NCBI GenBank assembly: GCA_963739045.1
Contig: CAVTYY010000005.1
Location: forward strand, 434,001-498,000
DNA length: 64,000 nt
Origin: Halobacillus_B sp963739045
GTDB taxonomy: Bacteria > Bacillota > Bacilli > Bacillales > Halobacillaceae
Direction: 5' to 3'
Positions 1-7,765 of this stretch are shown here, one piece after another. The notes under the pieces are model-generated. The model was not told where the DNA came from. It worked only from the letters and a program-made list of their open reading frames with translations, and did no database searches. The translations under genes were made by a program, and so were the position numbers. Each line of letters starts with the position of its first letter. Position 1 is the first letter of the stretch.

Positions 1-315
1 GAAGCTACCCCAGGAGTGGGAGAGAAAATAGAAATCTTCTATTTGCAGAAGGTCGAACAGCTCATCAAGCCAGACGGCCATGCGCGGCAGTTCATAACTG
101 ACCGAAGAGTTGAACGGGGGAGTATTTCCGTGACCAGGCGCATCGATAGAGATCAAACGATACTTGTCTTTCAGTTCTTCAGCTACTTCTATGAAACTAA
201 GCCCCGTACTGCCCAGCCCATGTAAACAAAAAATAACGGGAGTATTTGCGCTTCCCCATTCCGTTACCTGGACGGACATTTCCTTATGGTTCATCACATA
301 ACGGTGCAAGGTCAT
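1..315 (-). CDS. Alpha/beta hydrolase, N-terminal part (cut by window edge)
   Basis: The first 105 codons of an alpha/beta-hydrolase fold protein are present and the rest lies beyond base 1. An HGLG oxyanion-hole motif follows the first strands (about residue 27), a DAPGHG turn lies near residue 56, and the nucleophile elbow SHSWGS is at the very edge of the window. The ATG at 315-313 is preceded by AGAAAGGAGAG, a good ribosome site. The catalytic Asp and His are out of view, so the substrate cannot be inferred. The next gene upstream (329-754) is on the same strand 13 bases away, so the two are probably cotranscribed. Confidence 0.85.
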   Translation of the reverse strand, partial: MTLHRYVMNHKEMSVQVTEWGSANTPVIFCLHGLGSTGLSFIEVAEELKDKYRLISIDAPGHGNTPPFNSSVSYELPRMAVWLDELFDLLQIEDFYFLSHSWGSF

Positions 316-328
316 CTCTCCTTTCTAT

Positions 329-754
329 TCATCTTTCAATATTCGCATCAGGACAATAAACTTTCAATTGCTTGAGAAAATCCTCCCGGTGTTTTGGAGA
401 AATGATTGCCATCCCATAGTTTGTTAGTAATAATTCAATTCTTTGTAAAGAAAGAGCCGGACTGGACATTGGAGTTCGTGTCCTTCTAGCTGCCTTAACA
501 TCTTCCAGACAAATCGTCTTTCGAAAAGGACCAGAGTGAATAATGATATGTTCCTCGGTTAACAGGTAGTAAGTAGAGATCCACATCCATAGAAGAAAAC
601 CGGGGATCCCAAGGGTCAGCAGGAATAAAATGAATCCTTCCAGCCATCCTGGATTCGAACAAAACAAGGCATGCACCCCGCCATAGGCGGTGCAAAGGAT
701 GCCTAACCAGATCAGCAGCGTAATCCACCAGTCTTTTTTTGAAACATACTTCAC
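329..754 (-). CDS. Membrane protein with bacterial PH-like domain (YyaB-like)
   Basis: 141 residues with two N-terminal membrane segments (about 10-30 and 38-60), followed by a polar C-terminal domain resembling the bacterial PH-like domain found in YyaB-type proteins: a YYLLTEEHIIIHSG strand and a conserved basic RRTRTP turn. The start is GTG at 754-752 behind AAAGGAG with an 8-base gap. It may be transcribed with the hydrolase gene downstream. No enzymatic residues are visible and the role is unknown. Confidence 0.7.
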   Translation of the reverse strand: MKYVSKKDWWITLLIWLGILCTAYGGVHALFCSNPGWLEGFILFLLTLGIPGFLLWMWISTYYLLTEEHIIIHSGPFRKTICLEDVKAARRTRTPMSSPALSLQRIELLLTNYGMAIISPKHREDFLKQLKVYCPDANIER

Positions 755-835
755 CAGTCTCGCTCCTTTCGTACGTGTATGTTTAATATTTGTTACGACT
801 ATCCTGAGCCAGAAGTTTCAACAGGGCATATTTTC

Positions 836-871
836 CATAAAAAAACCTCCCGAGGCTGGCCGGAAGGAGGG
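836..871 (-). terminator. Rho-independent terminator after the HAAS-type gene
   Basis: Read on the minus strand, a CCTCC/GGAGG stem with an inner CTTCCG/CGGGAG pairing is followed by a run of seven T. It sits just past the stop of the gene at 879-1874. Confidence 0.75.
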
Positions 872-878
872 AAGTGTA

Positions 879-1874
879 TTACTTTTTATAGGTGTGATAA
901 AAGCCAATCGCTGTATCAATGAGCAGGGTCAGGACAAAACCGATCAGGGCAGATTCTTTACAAATTTCCCAGATTTTTTGTATTTTCGCATAGGTTTCGC
1001 TTTGAACATCTATATCTTTGTAATGACTTAATTGGGTCATGAAATCAGGGTTCCAATGCAACAGAAACAGAACGACTACTAGGGTTATTCCGTTAATTAA
1101 AAGTGTGAAAAGGGCGAGTTTTTTCGTCCATTTTTTCTGGATAATCTTAATCGTATCTTTTAAAATGACCAGACCTAGGAGAATATAGATCACGGGTAGA
1201 AACCCTGGAAAACCATCCGTTTGAAAGAAAGGGATAAATGCCAAAGAATCCCCTTCTTGGGAAATACGTATACCTAGAAAATGATTTGAATTACTGACAA
1301 ATACAAGGACCGCCACAGAAAAAATAATTCCAGTAATGGCATCTCCCTTTTTAATTTTTCTTTTCCGATCCGGCAGAGGTGGGAGAGAAGATGGTTTCCA
1401 ATTTGGGTTTCTACCCTTTTTAACTTCCTCTGGCAGTGCCCCTGTATATTCAGCAATGGCAAATCCGATCGTTACCCAGGCAAATATTTGAGTTCCTGTT
1501 GTAATTAGTAAAAAAATATAATCAATGAATTGCCCGATGATATCGTGAGGATCCAGCATGGTTTTCACTATCCACACGACTGTCATTGAGACTGCCATAG
1601 AAATAAGCACAATCTTTAAGATCCATCGATAAGAATAAAATAGCTCCGGACTAATTAGATACTTTCCAGGACCTCCATATTTGATTGCCAGTTCATTTGG
1701 ATTCCCAAGCTCAAGCAGGACACCTTCTACATCAGCCTCCGTCCATTCCCGGCCGTCCGTTCTCTCTGTGAGCATATCTTCGATTAATCCCCGTAATTCC
1801 TCGGCAATGTCCTCCCGCTGATTTTTCGGAAGTCTCTGAGTGACTGCATAAATATAGCGCTCAATCATCTCCAT
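879..1874 (-). CDS. HAAS-type membrane protein paired with PadR regulator
   Basis: 331 residues. The N-terminal 70 residues form a small helical domain (RYIYAVTQRLP, then an ELRGLIEDML helix and an ELGNPNELA segment) typical of the HAAS/DUF1700 domains that sit next to PadR regulators. About six hydrophobic segments follow between residues 80 and 325. Its start overlaps the end of the padR-like gene by 14 bases, so it is translationally coupled to it. In known pairs the membrane protein acts in envelope or signalling functions under PadR control. That role is inferred here from the domain and the neighbour only. Confidence 0.75.
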   Translation of the reverse strand: MEMIERYIYAVTQRLPKNQREDIAEELRGLIEDMLTERTDGREWTEADVEGVLLELGNPNELAIKYGGPGKYLISPELFYSYRWILKIVLISMAVSMTVVWIVKTMLDPHDIIGQFIDYIFLLITTGTQIFAWVTIGFAIAEYTGALPEEVKKGRNPNWKPSSLPPLPDRKRKIKKGDAITGIIFSVAVLVFVSNSNHFLGIRISQEGDSLAFIPFFQTDGFPGFLPVIYILLGLVILKDTIKIIQKKWTKKLALFTLLINGITLVVVLFLLHWNPDFMTQLSHYKDIDVQSETYAKIQKIWEICKESALIGFVLTLLIDTAIGFYHTYKK

Positions 1875-2223
1875 CTGATTGATCCTCCTTGGTTTCGATT
1901 AATCCTTCCATACTACGGGAGATCTTCCGCCATTCGATACAAAGCTGGTCGTACACTGCTTTTCCTGTAGAACTTAACAAATAATATTTCCGTGGCCGCG
2001 CTTCATTTGTGTCCCACTGGCTCTTGAGCAGACCTTGTTTCTCCAGTCTCCGAAGCAGCGGATAAAGGGTTCCAGGTTCAACTTCAATCCCTTTATCTTT
2101 TAGCGTCGTGACCAGGGAATACCCATAATGCGGCTCATAAAGCTGGCTTAGTACCCCAATTGTAATCGTGCCTCGCCGCAGCTCCTGCAGCAGCTTATCG
2201 ACAAGTTCATTCACATCGCTCAT
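1861..2223 (-). CDS. PadR-family transcriptional regulator
   Basis: 120 residues, the usual size for short PadR proteins. The N-terminal winged helix includes GVLSQLYEPHYGYSLVTTL and the family-typical GTLYPLLRRLEKQGLL recognition and wing segment (about residues 50-66), followed by RPRKYYLLSSTGK and a C-terminal dimerisation helix. It is the first gene of a two-gene unit with the HAAS protein. A GTAT-N8-ATAC inverted repeat lies over its probable transcription start, which fits autorepression. Confidence 0.92.
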   Translation of the reverse strand: MSDVNELVDKLLQELRRGTITIGVLSQLYEPHYGYSLVTTLKDKGIEVEPGTLYPLLRRLEKQGLLKSQWDTNEARPRKYYLLSSTGKAVYDQLCIEWRKISRSMEGLIETKEDQSDGDD

Positions 2224-2243
2224 CTCATCAACTCCTACTTTCA

Positions 2244-2270
2244 GTATACTGTACGATACACACTATTATA
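2244..2270 (-). promoter_or_regulatory. Promoter -10 and candidate PadR operator
   Basis: On the minus strand a TATAAT box occupies 2270-2265. The inverted repeat GTAT-N8-ATAC at 2244-2259 overlaps the expected start point and precedes the padR-like ATG. PadR proteins often bind such dyads in their own promoters; the assignment is an inference. Confidence 0.45.
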
Positions 2271-2372
2271 TATAACAAAATATTAGGTGGTGAATGTATT
2301 ATTTTTAAAAAATGAAAGAATAGGACAAAAAGTCAGAGGCATATAGTTAATTATTCAGAAGGGGGAGTACAG

Positions 2373-2963
2373 ATGGACTTGTTATCAGGCGGTGCTGCGA
2401 CACTGATCATCGGCTCAATCACCTACACAGTCTACCTCATGTCTAAAAAAGAAAAGACGGTCATTTTAGAGCCTAATAAAATTAAATACTTCTTCTCAAG
2501 GTCAGATCAATCTCCTAAACAGAAACTTATTGAGGTGATCGACAAATCCAAGCATACCCTCGATGTAGCCATCTTTACTCTGACGGAAAAGGACATCGTT
2601 ACCCATATGTGCAAAGCCACCAAAAGAGGCGTAAACGTACGGGTAATTACCGATAAAAACCAGACCAAAGACATTGAAAGACAGAAAGAAAATGTAGAGA
2701 GACTCGTGCAGGCTGGAGTACCCGTGAAGGTGAACGAACATGATGGACTGATGCACTTGAAAATTACGATTTCAGATAAACGCACCACCACATCAGGATC
2801 TTATAATTTTACTTACACAGCCGAAGAGAAGAACGACGAAGTGATGCTGGTCATCAAGGATAAAGAAATGGCAGAGGACTGGACGAAGCAGTTTGATAAA
2901 ATGTGGAACGACAGTGCACGGTTCAGCAATGTTTCAGTAGAACCTGAAGAAAAAACAGCATAA
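2373..2963 (+). CDS. Phospholipase D-like protein, single PLD domain
   Basis: 196 residues with one N-terminal membrane anchor (residues 3-21) and a PLD-superfamily domain. The catalytic signature is HLKITISD followed by a GSYNFT turn (HxK-x4-D-x6-GSxN) near residues 126-150. With a single HxK motif it probably works as a dimer, as Nuc-type PLD nucleases do. Substrate (phospholipid or nucleic acid) cannot be decided. The start is ATG 2373 behind AGAAGGGGGAG. Confidence 0.85.
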   Translation: MDLLSGGAATLIIGSITYTVYLMSKKEKTVILEPNKIKYFFSRSDQSPKQKLIEVIDKSKHTLDVAIFTLTEKDIVTHMCKATKRGVNVRVITDKNQTKDIERQKENVERLVQAGVPVKVNEHDGLMHLKITISDKRTTTSGSYNFTYTAEEKNDEVMLVIKDKEMAEDWTKQFDKMWNDSARFSNVSVEPEEKTA

Positions 2964-2965
2964 AA

Positions 2966-3003
2966 AAAGGATTCTCCTGATTAAGTGGCTCAGGAGAATC
3001 CTA
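2966..3003. terminator. Terminator-like hairpin after the PLD-like gene
   Basis: A perfect 13-bp stem (AGGATTCTCCTGA and its complement) has a 9-base loop. The A-run lies on its left, so the hairpin plus T-tract is best formed on the minus strand, although the only gene it follows is on the plus strand. It may work in both directions. Confidence 0.6.
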
Positions 3004-3043
3004 AAAGTTAATTTGTTAGTGATAGAAAAAGTGATTAGAAGTC

Positions 3044-3072
3044 TTGCAATTGCAAAAAAAGGACGGTATAAT
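3044..3072 (+). promoter_or_regulatory. Promoter of tRNA-Ala
   Basis: TTGCAA at 3044-3049 and TATAAT at 3067-3072 are 17 bases apart. The tRNA starts 27 bases downstream of the -10 box. Confidence 0.75.
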
Positions 3073-3098
3073 CATTTTTGTCGCAACTAATTACATAC

Positions 3099-3171
3099 GG
3101 GGCATTAGCTCAGCTGGGAGAGCGCTACACTGGCAGTGTAGAGGTCAGCGGTTCGAGCCCGCTATGCTCCA
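3099..3171 (+). tRNA. tRNA-Ala (anticodon GGC)
   Basis: A full cloverleaf is visible: acceptor GGGGCAT/ATGCTCC including the G3-T70 wobble that identifies alanine tRNAs, D loop with AGCTGGGA, anticodon loop TGGCAGT with GGC, T loop TTCGAGC, and discriminator A. The 3' CCA is not encoded. It stands alone with its own promoter and terminator. Confidence 0.97.
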
Positions 3172-3179
3172 CTACTCGG

Positions 3180-3210
3180 AAACCCTTGATATTCAAGGGT
3201 TTCTTTTATT
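3180..3210 (+). terminator. Terminator of tRNA-Ala
   Basis: A 10-bp stem AAACCCTTGA/TCAAGGGTTT with a 3-base loop is followed by a T-rich tract. Confidence 0.85.
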
Positions 3211-3551
3211 TTTTATAAAAGTTTATAACTTCTTAATCAGGAGAAAAAATGTCTTTGGTCATGAATTGGTCAAGGATTTAAATTTTTAACCTTTTATAAT
3301 TTGGTTTTGTTGATAGAGTTTAGTACATTTGCTTCTTTTTGCATGTTAGGTATCATATGAACGCTAAAGACAGGAGTCATCACTACAGGGCCCGAATAAC
3401 TATGGCACCGAACATACTAAAAAGGGAGACACATTATGTCAGTCTTTTTCTTGCCGGCGTTTATCTTAAGAAGTAAGAAAATACAATTAAACAAAAATAA
3501 TTTTGATGGTTACTCGATTTTTAGGTGAAAGTTTAACTGTATTATTGCAAA

Positions 3552-3607
3552 TATCTCGAAACTGAGTCTTAAACGGGCAGGTTAGTTGAAGATTCAGTTT
3601 CGAGATA
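3552..3607. repeat. 14-bp inverted repeat in non-coding region
   Basis: Arms TATCTCGAAACTGA (3552-3565) and its exact complement (3594-3607) enclose 28 bases. It stands in the 3211-3697 stretch, where I see no intact gene, and just upstream of the ABC ATPase remnant. It could be a decayed mobile-element end or a terminator. Confidence 0.5.
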
Positions 3608-3697
3608 ATAGGAAGTTTTGAAACTAAATTGGGTTGGTATCGTATGTATAATAAGAGACTTTTCAATTGTGGAGAACGATGTAGTTTATAAGATGAG

Positions 3698-3917
3698 ACA
3701 CAGCAACGCGTCACTATTGCCAGGGTATTGATTCAAATGCCCGAATGGCAGCTTGCTGATGAGCCAACTGGCAACCTTGATACTAAAACAGGTGAATTCA
3801 TTATTGCAAGAAATCAATGAGAAGGAAAAATCTCTATCTGCTTTTGATGCACGCTCTTCATCCTGCGTTACGAATAAGACTCCAAATTTTATTTTTTGGA
3901 TGAAAGTCAACTATTAG
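3698..3917 (+). pseudogene. Remnant of an ABC transporter ATPase (MacB/LolD/BceA type)
   Basis: The reading frame from 3698 gives TQQRVTIARVLIQMPEW followed by QLADEPTGNLDTKTGE. This is the end of the ABC signature, the Walker B and the D-loop of an ATPase of the antimicrobial-peptide or lipoprotein exporter class. A frameshift near 3805 moves to a second frame beginning LLQEINEKEKS, which also matches the family. The Walker A part is missing and the C-terminus is scrambled, so this is a dead fragment of what would be a protein of about 230-250 residues. Confidence 0.75.
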
Positions 3918-3929
3918 AAGGAGGTGTTG

Positions 3930-4115
3930 ATGAATATGTGGTGGATGATACTCTTAATACCTGGTGGATTGATCACGGTTTCTCTATACTTTGATAAAAA
4001 ACGAAAGAAAAGAACAACAAACAAACAAACTGGAGATAAATCAATAGAGAATTTATACAATGACCACAGTGCAGCAAGTAAGTCTGCTGATCCAAAAAAT
4101 GTGAAAAATTTTTAG
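3930..4115 (+). CDS. Small membrane protein, unknown
   Basis: About 61 residues: one membrane helix (roughly residues 3-20, WWMILLIPGGLITVSLYF), a basic KKRKKR stop-transfer patch and a polar tail. AAGGAGG at 3918-3924 lies ahead of ATG 3930, with another ATG at 3936 at a more usual distance; a GTG at 3924 overlaps the ribosome site and is unlikely. I do not recognise a family. Confidence 0.55.
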   Translation: MNMWWMILLIPGGLITVSLYFDKKRKKRTTNKQTGDKSIENLYNDHSAASKSADPKNVKNF

Positions 4116-4184
4116 ATATTGTCATTGAATTATGTTTCTTTATTTTGAAAATAACTGCATACGGAATAGATAATCATTTCTCTC

Positions 4185-4225
4185 ATATAAAGACAGTGCC
4201 TATTTAAATGACGCTGTCTTTATAT
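4185..4225 (+). terminator. Terminator-like hairpin
   Basis: A perfect 12-bp stem, ATATAAAGACAG with its complement at 4214-4225, has a 17-base loop and AT-rich 3' flank. It follows the small membrane protein gene. Confidence 0.6.
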
Positions 4226-4251
4226 GTATATTTCGAGTCATTAAGAAAATG

Positions 4252-4279
4252 GGGCGATTGCTCAATAGAGTACTCGCCC
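4252..4279 (+). repeat. GGCGATTG hairpin element, copy 1
   Basis: GGGCGA...TCGCCC with an inner CTC/GAG pair. It is related to copies at 5039-5061 and 5660-5687. It lies just ahead of the P-loop kinase gene. Confidence 0.5.
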
Positions 4280-4323
4280 TAATTTAACTAAGCATAGACA
4301 AACGGAAATATTGGAGGGGTTTA

Positions 4324-4860
4324 ATGAAAAGACCAATGGTAATTGCTATTGCTGCGGTTTCAGGCGGCGGAAAAACGACAATTGCTTGTTGCTTAAATGG
4401 GAAGTTACCAAATAGTAAAACGATATATTTTGATGATTATGATTTTGATGGTCCTAAAAATATAATTAAATGGATTGATAATGGCTGTAATCCTGATGAT
4501 TGGGACTTATCACTACTTATTAGAGATATAAAACAGTTTCTTACTGAACCTCTAGATTACATAATATTAGATTTTCCATTTGCATATTTACATAGTAAAA
4601 CAAGTAGTCTTATTGATTTTGCAGTGTTTATTGATACTCCATTGGATATTGCAATGGCTCGCAGAATAAATAGAGATTTTAAAAGTGGTTCTGCTGAAGA
4701 TATAATACTGGATTTAGATAACTACTTAGCTAGAGGGAGGCGAGGTTATCTTAATATGTTAGATACGACAAAACCAAATTCTGATCTAATTGTAGACGGC
4801 ACACGCCCTAAATTTGAGATTGCAGGTATTATCACTCAAAATGTAGTGAACATAGTATGA
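4324..4860 (+). CDS. P-loop nucleoside/uridine kinase-like protein
   Basis: 178 residues. Walker A AAVSGGGKTT is at residues 10-19, an acidic YFDDYDFDG stretch resembles the substrate loop of uridine-kinase-like proteins, a hydrophobic strand ending ILDFPF acts as Walker B, and the RRINRDF / ARGRRGY segments resemble LID arginines. Ribosome site GGAGGGG precedes ATG 4324. The AT-rich codon use matches its accessory neighbours. Substrate is unknown; a phosphotransferase acting on a small metabolite is the likely role. Confidence 0.75.
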   Translation: MKRPMVIAIAAVSGGGKTTIACCLNGKLPNSKTIYFDDYDFDGPKNIIKWIDNGCNPDDWDLSLLIRDIKQFLTEPLDYIILDFPFAYLHSKTSSLIDFAVFIDTPLDIAMARRINRDFKSGSAEDIILDLDNYLARGRRGYLNMLDTTKPNSDLIVDGTRPKFEIAGIITQNVVNIV

Positions 4861-5038
4861 TTGTTATTCCGGTATGGTTATTAACAGTTATTTGCTTTTC
4901 ATCTTATCCATCCACTATCAATGGATACCATCTTTCTTCCAATAGTATCTGTGAATTTTTTAATGGATAGGCAAAATTTGTAGTAAGAGGAAGAAAGGTT
5001 AATTGTTTTATCTCGAATTCAAGTCTTCCTGTAATTGA

Positions 5039-5061
5039 GGCGATTGTTAAAAGTACTTGTC
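5039..5061 (+). repeat. GGCGATTG hairpin element, copy 3 (short)
   Basis: GGCGATTGTTAAAAGTACTTGTC is a shorter, degenerate relative of the elements at 4252 and 5660. It lies upstream of the M50-like protease gene. Confidence 0.4.
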
Positions 5062-5152
5062 TCTATTACATAAGGATAGGAGCTGTAATGAAGGTAAACT
5101 GACGGATCAGGCATGTTTAATAAAAAATGAAGGTAGTAGTGAGGAGATACTT

Positions 5153-5629
5153 ATGTTATTTTTCTCCCTTTTCATCCTATGTTATGGAGTGGTTATTCCG
5201 ATATGTGTCCTATTGCATGAAATAGGACATGGGGTTGGTGTCGTCTCGACATCAAAATACCATGCACATGTTTATTTGGGAAATAAAAATAATAAAATTA
5301 AAGAAAATTTCAGATTTGGAAGGCTACATTTTCATATTAATTGGTCGTATATAGGTTATGCAGCCTGGGATGGAAAATTAAAGAAACGTCAACGCGCTGT
5401 TGCCTTAGCAGGTGGACCTATTATGTCGTTAATTCTTTTATTTATTTTTGGATTGATAGCTTTATCTACACCTCATAATTATTTGCGGTTCTTTTTTTGG
5501 GGGACCACAGTATTTAATTTTATTCAATTCATTGTAACTACACTTCCTATAACCTACCCTTGGTGGATGGGAACTTATAAAGGGTATCCATCTGATGGTT
5601 TGCAACTGTTACGTTTATTAAGAAAATAA
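5153..5629 (+). CDS. Small M50-like (site-2-protease type) membrane metalloprotease
   Basis: 158 residues from the ATG at 5153, which has GGAGATACTT before it; the upstream in-frame ATG at 5057 lacks a ribosome site. Zinc motif HEIGHG lies at the end of the first membrane helix. An AGGPIMS motif begins a central helix, and YPSDGLQLLRLL near the C-terminus resembles the third conserved motif of the M50 family, where the Asp is a zinc ligand. It is about half the usual length and has no PDZ domain. The substrate is unknown. Confidence 0.75.
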   Translation: MLFFSLFILCYGVVIPICVLLHEIGHGVGVVSTSKYHAHVYLGNKNNKIKENFRFGRLHFHINWSYIGYAAWDGKLKKRQRAVALAGGPIMSLILLFIFGLIALSTPHNYLRFFFWGTTVFNFIQFIVTTLPITYPWWMGTYKGYPSDGLQLLRLLRK

Positions 5630-5659
5630 CAATTGTAAATTTCCTTCTTTAAGTATCGG

Positions 5660-5687
5660 AGGCGATTGCTTAATAGGAATAATTGTC
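5660..5687 (+). repeat. GGCGATTG hairpin element, copy 2
   Basis: GGCGATT pairs with AATTGTC through G-T wobbles. A T-run follows. It lies upstream of the small gene at 5779. Confidence 0.45.
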
Positions 5688-5778
5688 TTTTTCCTAACAA
5701 GCGGAATTGTTGATACTTTCTCATCCGTAGAATGGATACAATTAGAAGTGGAAATTTCAAATGGAGGTATGAAGTAAG

Positions 5779-5910
5779 TTGAAAGCTGAAGTTCTTATAT
5801 TTGTAATAAGTATACTGTTAATGCCATATTTCTTGTTCGAACTTTTTAGTGACATAAGCAATCAAGCAGGAATTATACCACTAATCTCCCCAATTTTTAT
5901 GTTGCTATAG
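5779..5910 (+). CDS. Small membrane protein, TTG start, possibly interrupted
   Basis: From TTG 5779 (GGAGG at 5764-5768) the frame gives a 43-residue protein that is almost all hydrophobic and ends at TAG 5908. The same frame continues beyond this stop for another 17 hydrophobic-then-polar codons to TAA 5964 (LIFSACLIVNHW). The original protein may therefore have had about 61 residues with two helices, with the TAG being a later mutation. No family is recognised. Confidence 0.35.
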   Translation: MKAEVLIFVISILLMPYFLFELFSDISNQAGIIPLISPIFMLL

Positions 5911-6042
5911 TTAATTTTCTCCGCATGCCTTATTGTCAATCATTGGAAAGAGACTGCAAAGTAATACTAAAAAAATTAAAGTTTTTAAGCTATTGGGTAC
6001 GTTGTTTGTAAATATACTCCAATTACAGTTAATATCATTTGG

Positions 6043-6279
6043 ATGAATCGGCTACGGAAACATTCAGTATCGTTGAATAAATCGAATAAAGTCCAAAGTA
6101 TTATAAAGAAATACGGGTTCACTAATGGAGCAGTAGTTTGAGACCTACTTTCAGATGTAAATGCAACCAAAGATAATGGTTTAGTTTCAATTGGGTGCAA
6201 CTTTGACTTTGCAAGAGAAGATGAACTTTCTCAAGCTGACATTGACGATTTGACAGAGCTACAAACAATATTATCTTAA
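6043..6279 (+). pseudogene. Small soluble protein gene with in-frame TGA
   Basis: The frame runs 79 codons from ATG 6043 to TAA 6277. It encodes a polar, plausible protein (KVQSIIKKYGFTNGAVV, then DLLSDVNATKDNGLVSIGCN and an acidic tail), but a TGA at 6139-6141 splits it after residue 32. No ribosome site is clear. It is either a decayed gene or a sequencing error. I do not recognise the family. Confidence 0.4.
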
Positions 6280-6358
6280 TCACCCAAATAGCTATTAAAC
6301 TATTTCTTTGTATCTGAACATATTCTTTAAATATGAAAAAATTATGAGGAGTGTCTTA

Positions 6359-6562
6359 ATGGGATTTTATTATTTATTCTTACTAGTTATCGGAATTGTA
6401 CTCACTGTAATTGGAGCACTTAAAAAGGATGTGCCTCGTTCAGTTAAAATAGTAATTTTTCTATTTGTAATTGGTATTGGGCTTATAGTACTGTCGTTAT
6501 CATTATTGTTGCTTCCCGGTAGCTCTGACGTAATTGCTGAACTTTTGAAATGGGATGAATAA
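6359..6562 (+). CDS. Small two-helix membrane protein, unknown
   Basis: 67 residues from ATG 6359 (AGGAG 12 bases upstream), with two membrane helices at about 3-20 and 30-52 joined by a short basic turn KKDVPRSVK, and a short polar tail. It is followed at once by a strong terminator. No family is recognised. Confidence 0.6.
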   Translation: MGFYYLFLLVIGIVLTVIGALKKDVPRSVKIVIFLFVIGIGLIVLSLSLLLLPGSSDVIAELLKWDE

Positions 6563-6590
6563 GTTTCAATTTTTCTGAAAGTCCTATAAA

Positions 6591-6632
6591 TAAAAAACAG
6601 AACTTCCAACTTTACGGAAGTTCTGTTTTTTA
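6591..6632. terminator. Strong bidirectional terminator
   Basis: An AAAAAACAGAACTTCC arm and its complement are separated by 8 bases, with A- and T-runs on the two sides. It separates the plus-strand small gene from the minus-strand permease remnants. Confidence 0.85.
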
Positions 6633-6800
6633 TATAAATATCAACACTAAACTTTAGCAGAGCCTTTTTAAAAAAGTTTCGGACGTCAAAACCAGGTGAA
6701 TAATCGCTATTCATCATCATGGACTATGTTATTGCAAATCCTAAACTCCTTTTACAGGGGTTTAGGATTTAATAGGTTCAATGAGGAAAATTTGGGGTTA

Positions 6801-7761
6801 TTACCTCTTACTTTTAATAATTGAATTTACTATGCCTTGAATGGATAGTATGAAAAGCATAAATAAAAACAAAGAAGGTAAGACCTGCCAGTAGTTACCT
6901 GTCATTAAAGAATTTCGTGAAGATGCTACTAATCCAGACCATTCATAGGTGGTAGAAATCGAGGGACCGCCTAAAGCACCTAATTGAGGGATCGTCCCAC
7001 CCAAAAAAAGAGAAAATAATCCTAAATGTATAAAGATATAGAGGGTTTGTATTGTATGCTGCCCCCACTGTTCTATGAGTCTAGAGAAAATATTGGGAGT
7101 TATATATTTAGTTAGTATTCTGTAGTTACTTGCACCCAATACCTTAGCGCTTTGAATATATTCTTTCTTGGTTAGATTTAGCATGTCATTTCCAATAATA
7201 TTGACCATCATAGGCAATACAAGAAGAGTAAGTATGATTACTTCAAGAGTTATTCTCATCCACATGCCTTCGGAGGCACTTGCGCGATCAACCATTAATA
7301 TCGGTAACAATAATAGGTAAGCAACAAGACTCAAAGGTAGAAATTGCATACCATCTGCAATAGATTTAATAATGTTCCTTATCATTTTTGGTAAGAAAAA
7401 TGTATAGATAGCACCAAAAAAGTACCCGGAAAATACTCTTAAAAATCCTATAAGTATGGAAAAAACTATCGTGAACTTTGCACCTACAATCAGTTTATCA
7501 AGAATTGAATATCCGTAGTCGTCCGAACCTAAGATTAATTCTTGAGAAGGAGGATGCGGCGGCGAGCTTTCTATTGAACCGTCGGCTGCGTGTATGTATC
7601 TTATCTGCTTTACTGGATCATCAACTAACTGAGGATATACAATACTGGTTATTAAAATAATAGATATAAAAAGAAATCCTATGGCAAATTGTTTTTCCTT
7701 TATATGAATTTTAAAAAAATTAAGAGTACTATCTAAACATACGAGGAATATGATGCCACAT
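6801..7761 (-). pseudogene. DppC/OppC-type ABC permease, frameshifted near its start
   Basis: The open frame from about 7730 to 6801 encodes a binding-protein-dependent permease of the peptide/nickel class. The N-terminal helix is followed by GSDDYGYSILDKLIVGAKF, typical of DppC, and the EAA-like loop is KVLGASNYRILTKYITPN. This frame has no start codon. The proper ATG at 7761-7759, four bases after the upstream gene's stop, runs into a TAG at 7731-7729 after ten codons, so one base has been gained or lost near 7730. The ATG at 7385 is only an internal methionine. No ATPase or binding protein lies nearby. Confidence 0.75.
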
Positions 7762-7765
7762 TTTT

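Noticed and set aside
16..225. A 69-codon plus-strand open frame
   Set aside because: Antisense of the alpha/beta hydrolase, whose motifs and ribosome site are convincing on the other strand.
3044..3289. An 81-codon plus-strand open frame
   Set aside because: It runs straight through tRNA-Ala(GGC) and its terminator; no ribosome site.
3436..3525. 29-codon frame after AAAAGGGAGACACATT
   Set aside because: Ribosome site is fair but the product is short, featureless and next to decayed DNA.
6801..7385. Independent 194-residue permease starting at ATG 7385
   Set aside because: The same frame continues upstream with DppC-like sequence; the ATG is internal to a longer, frameshifted gene.
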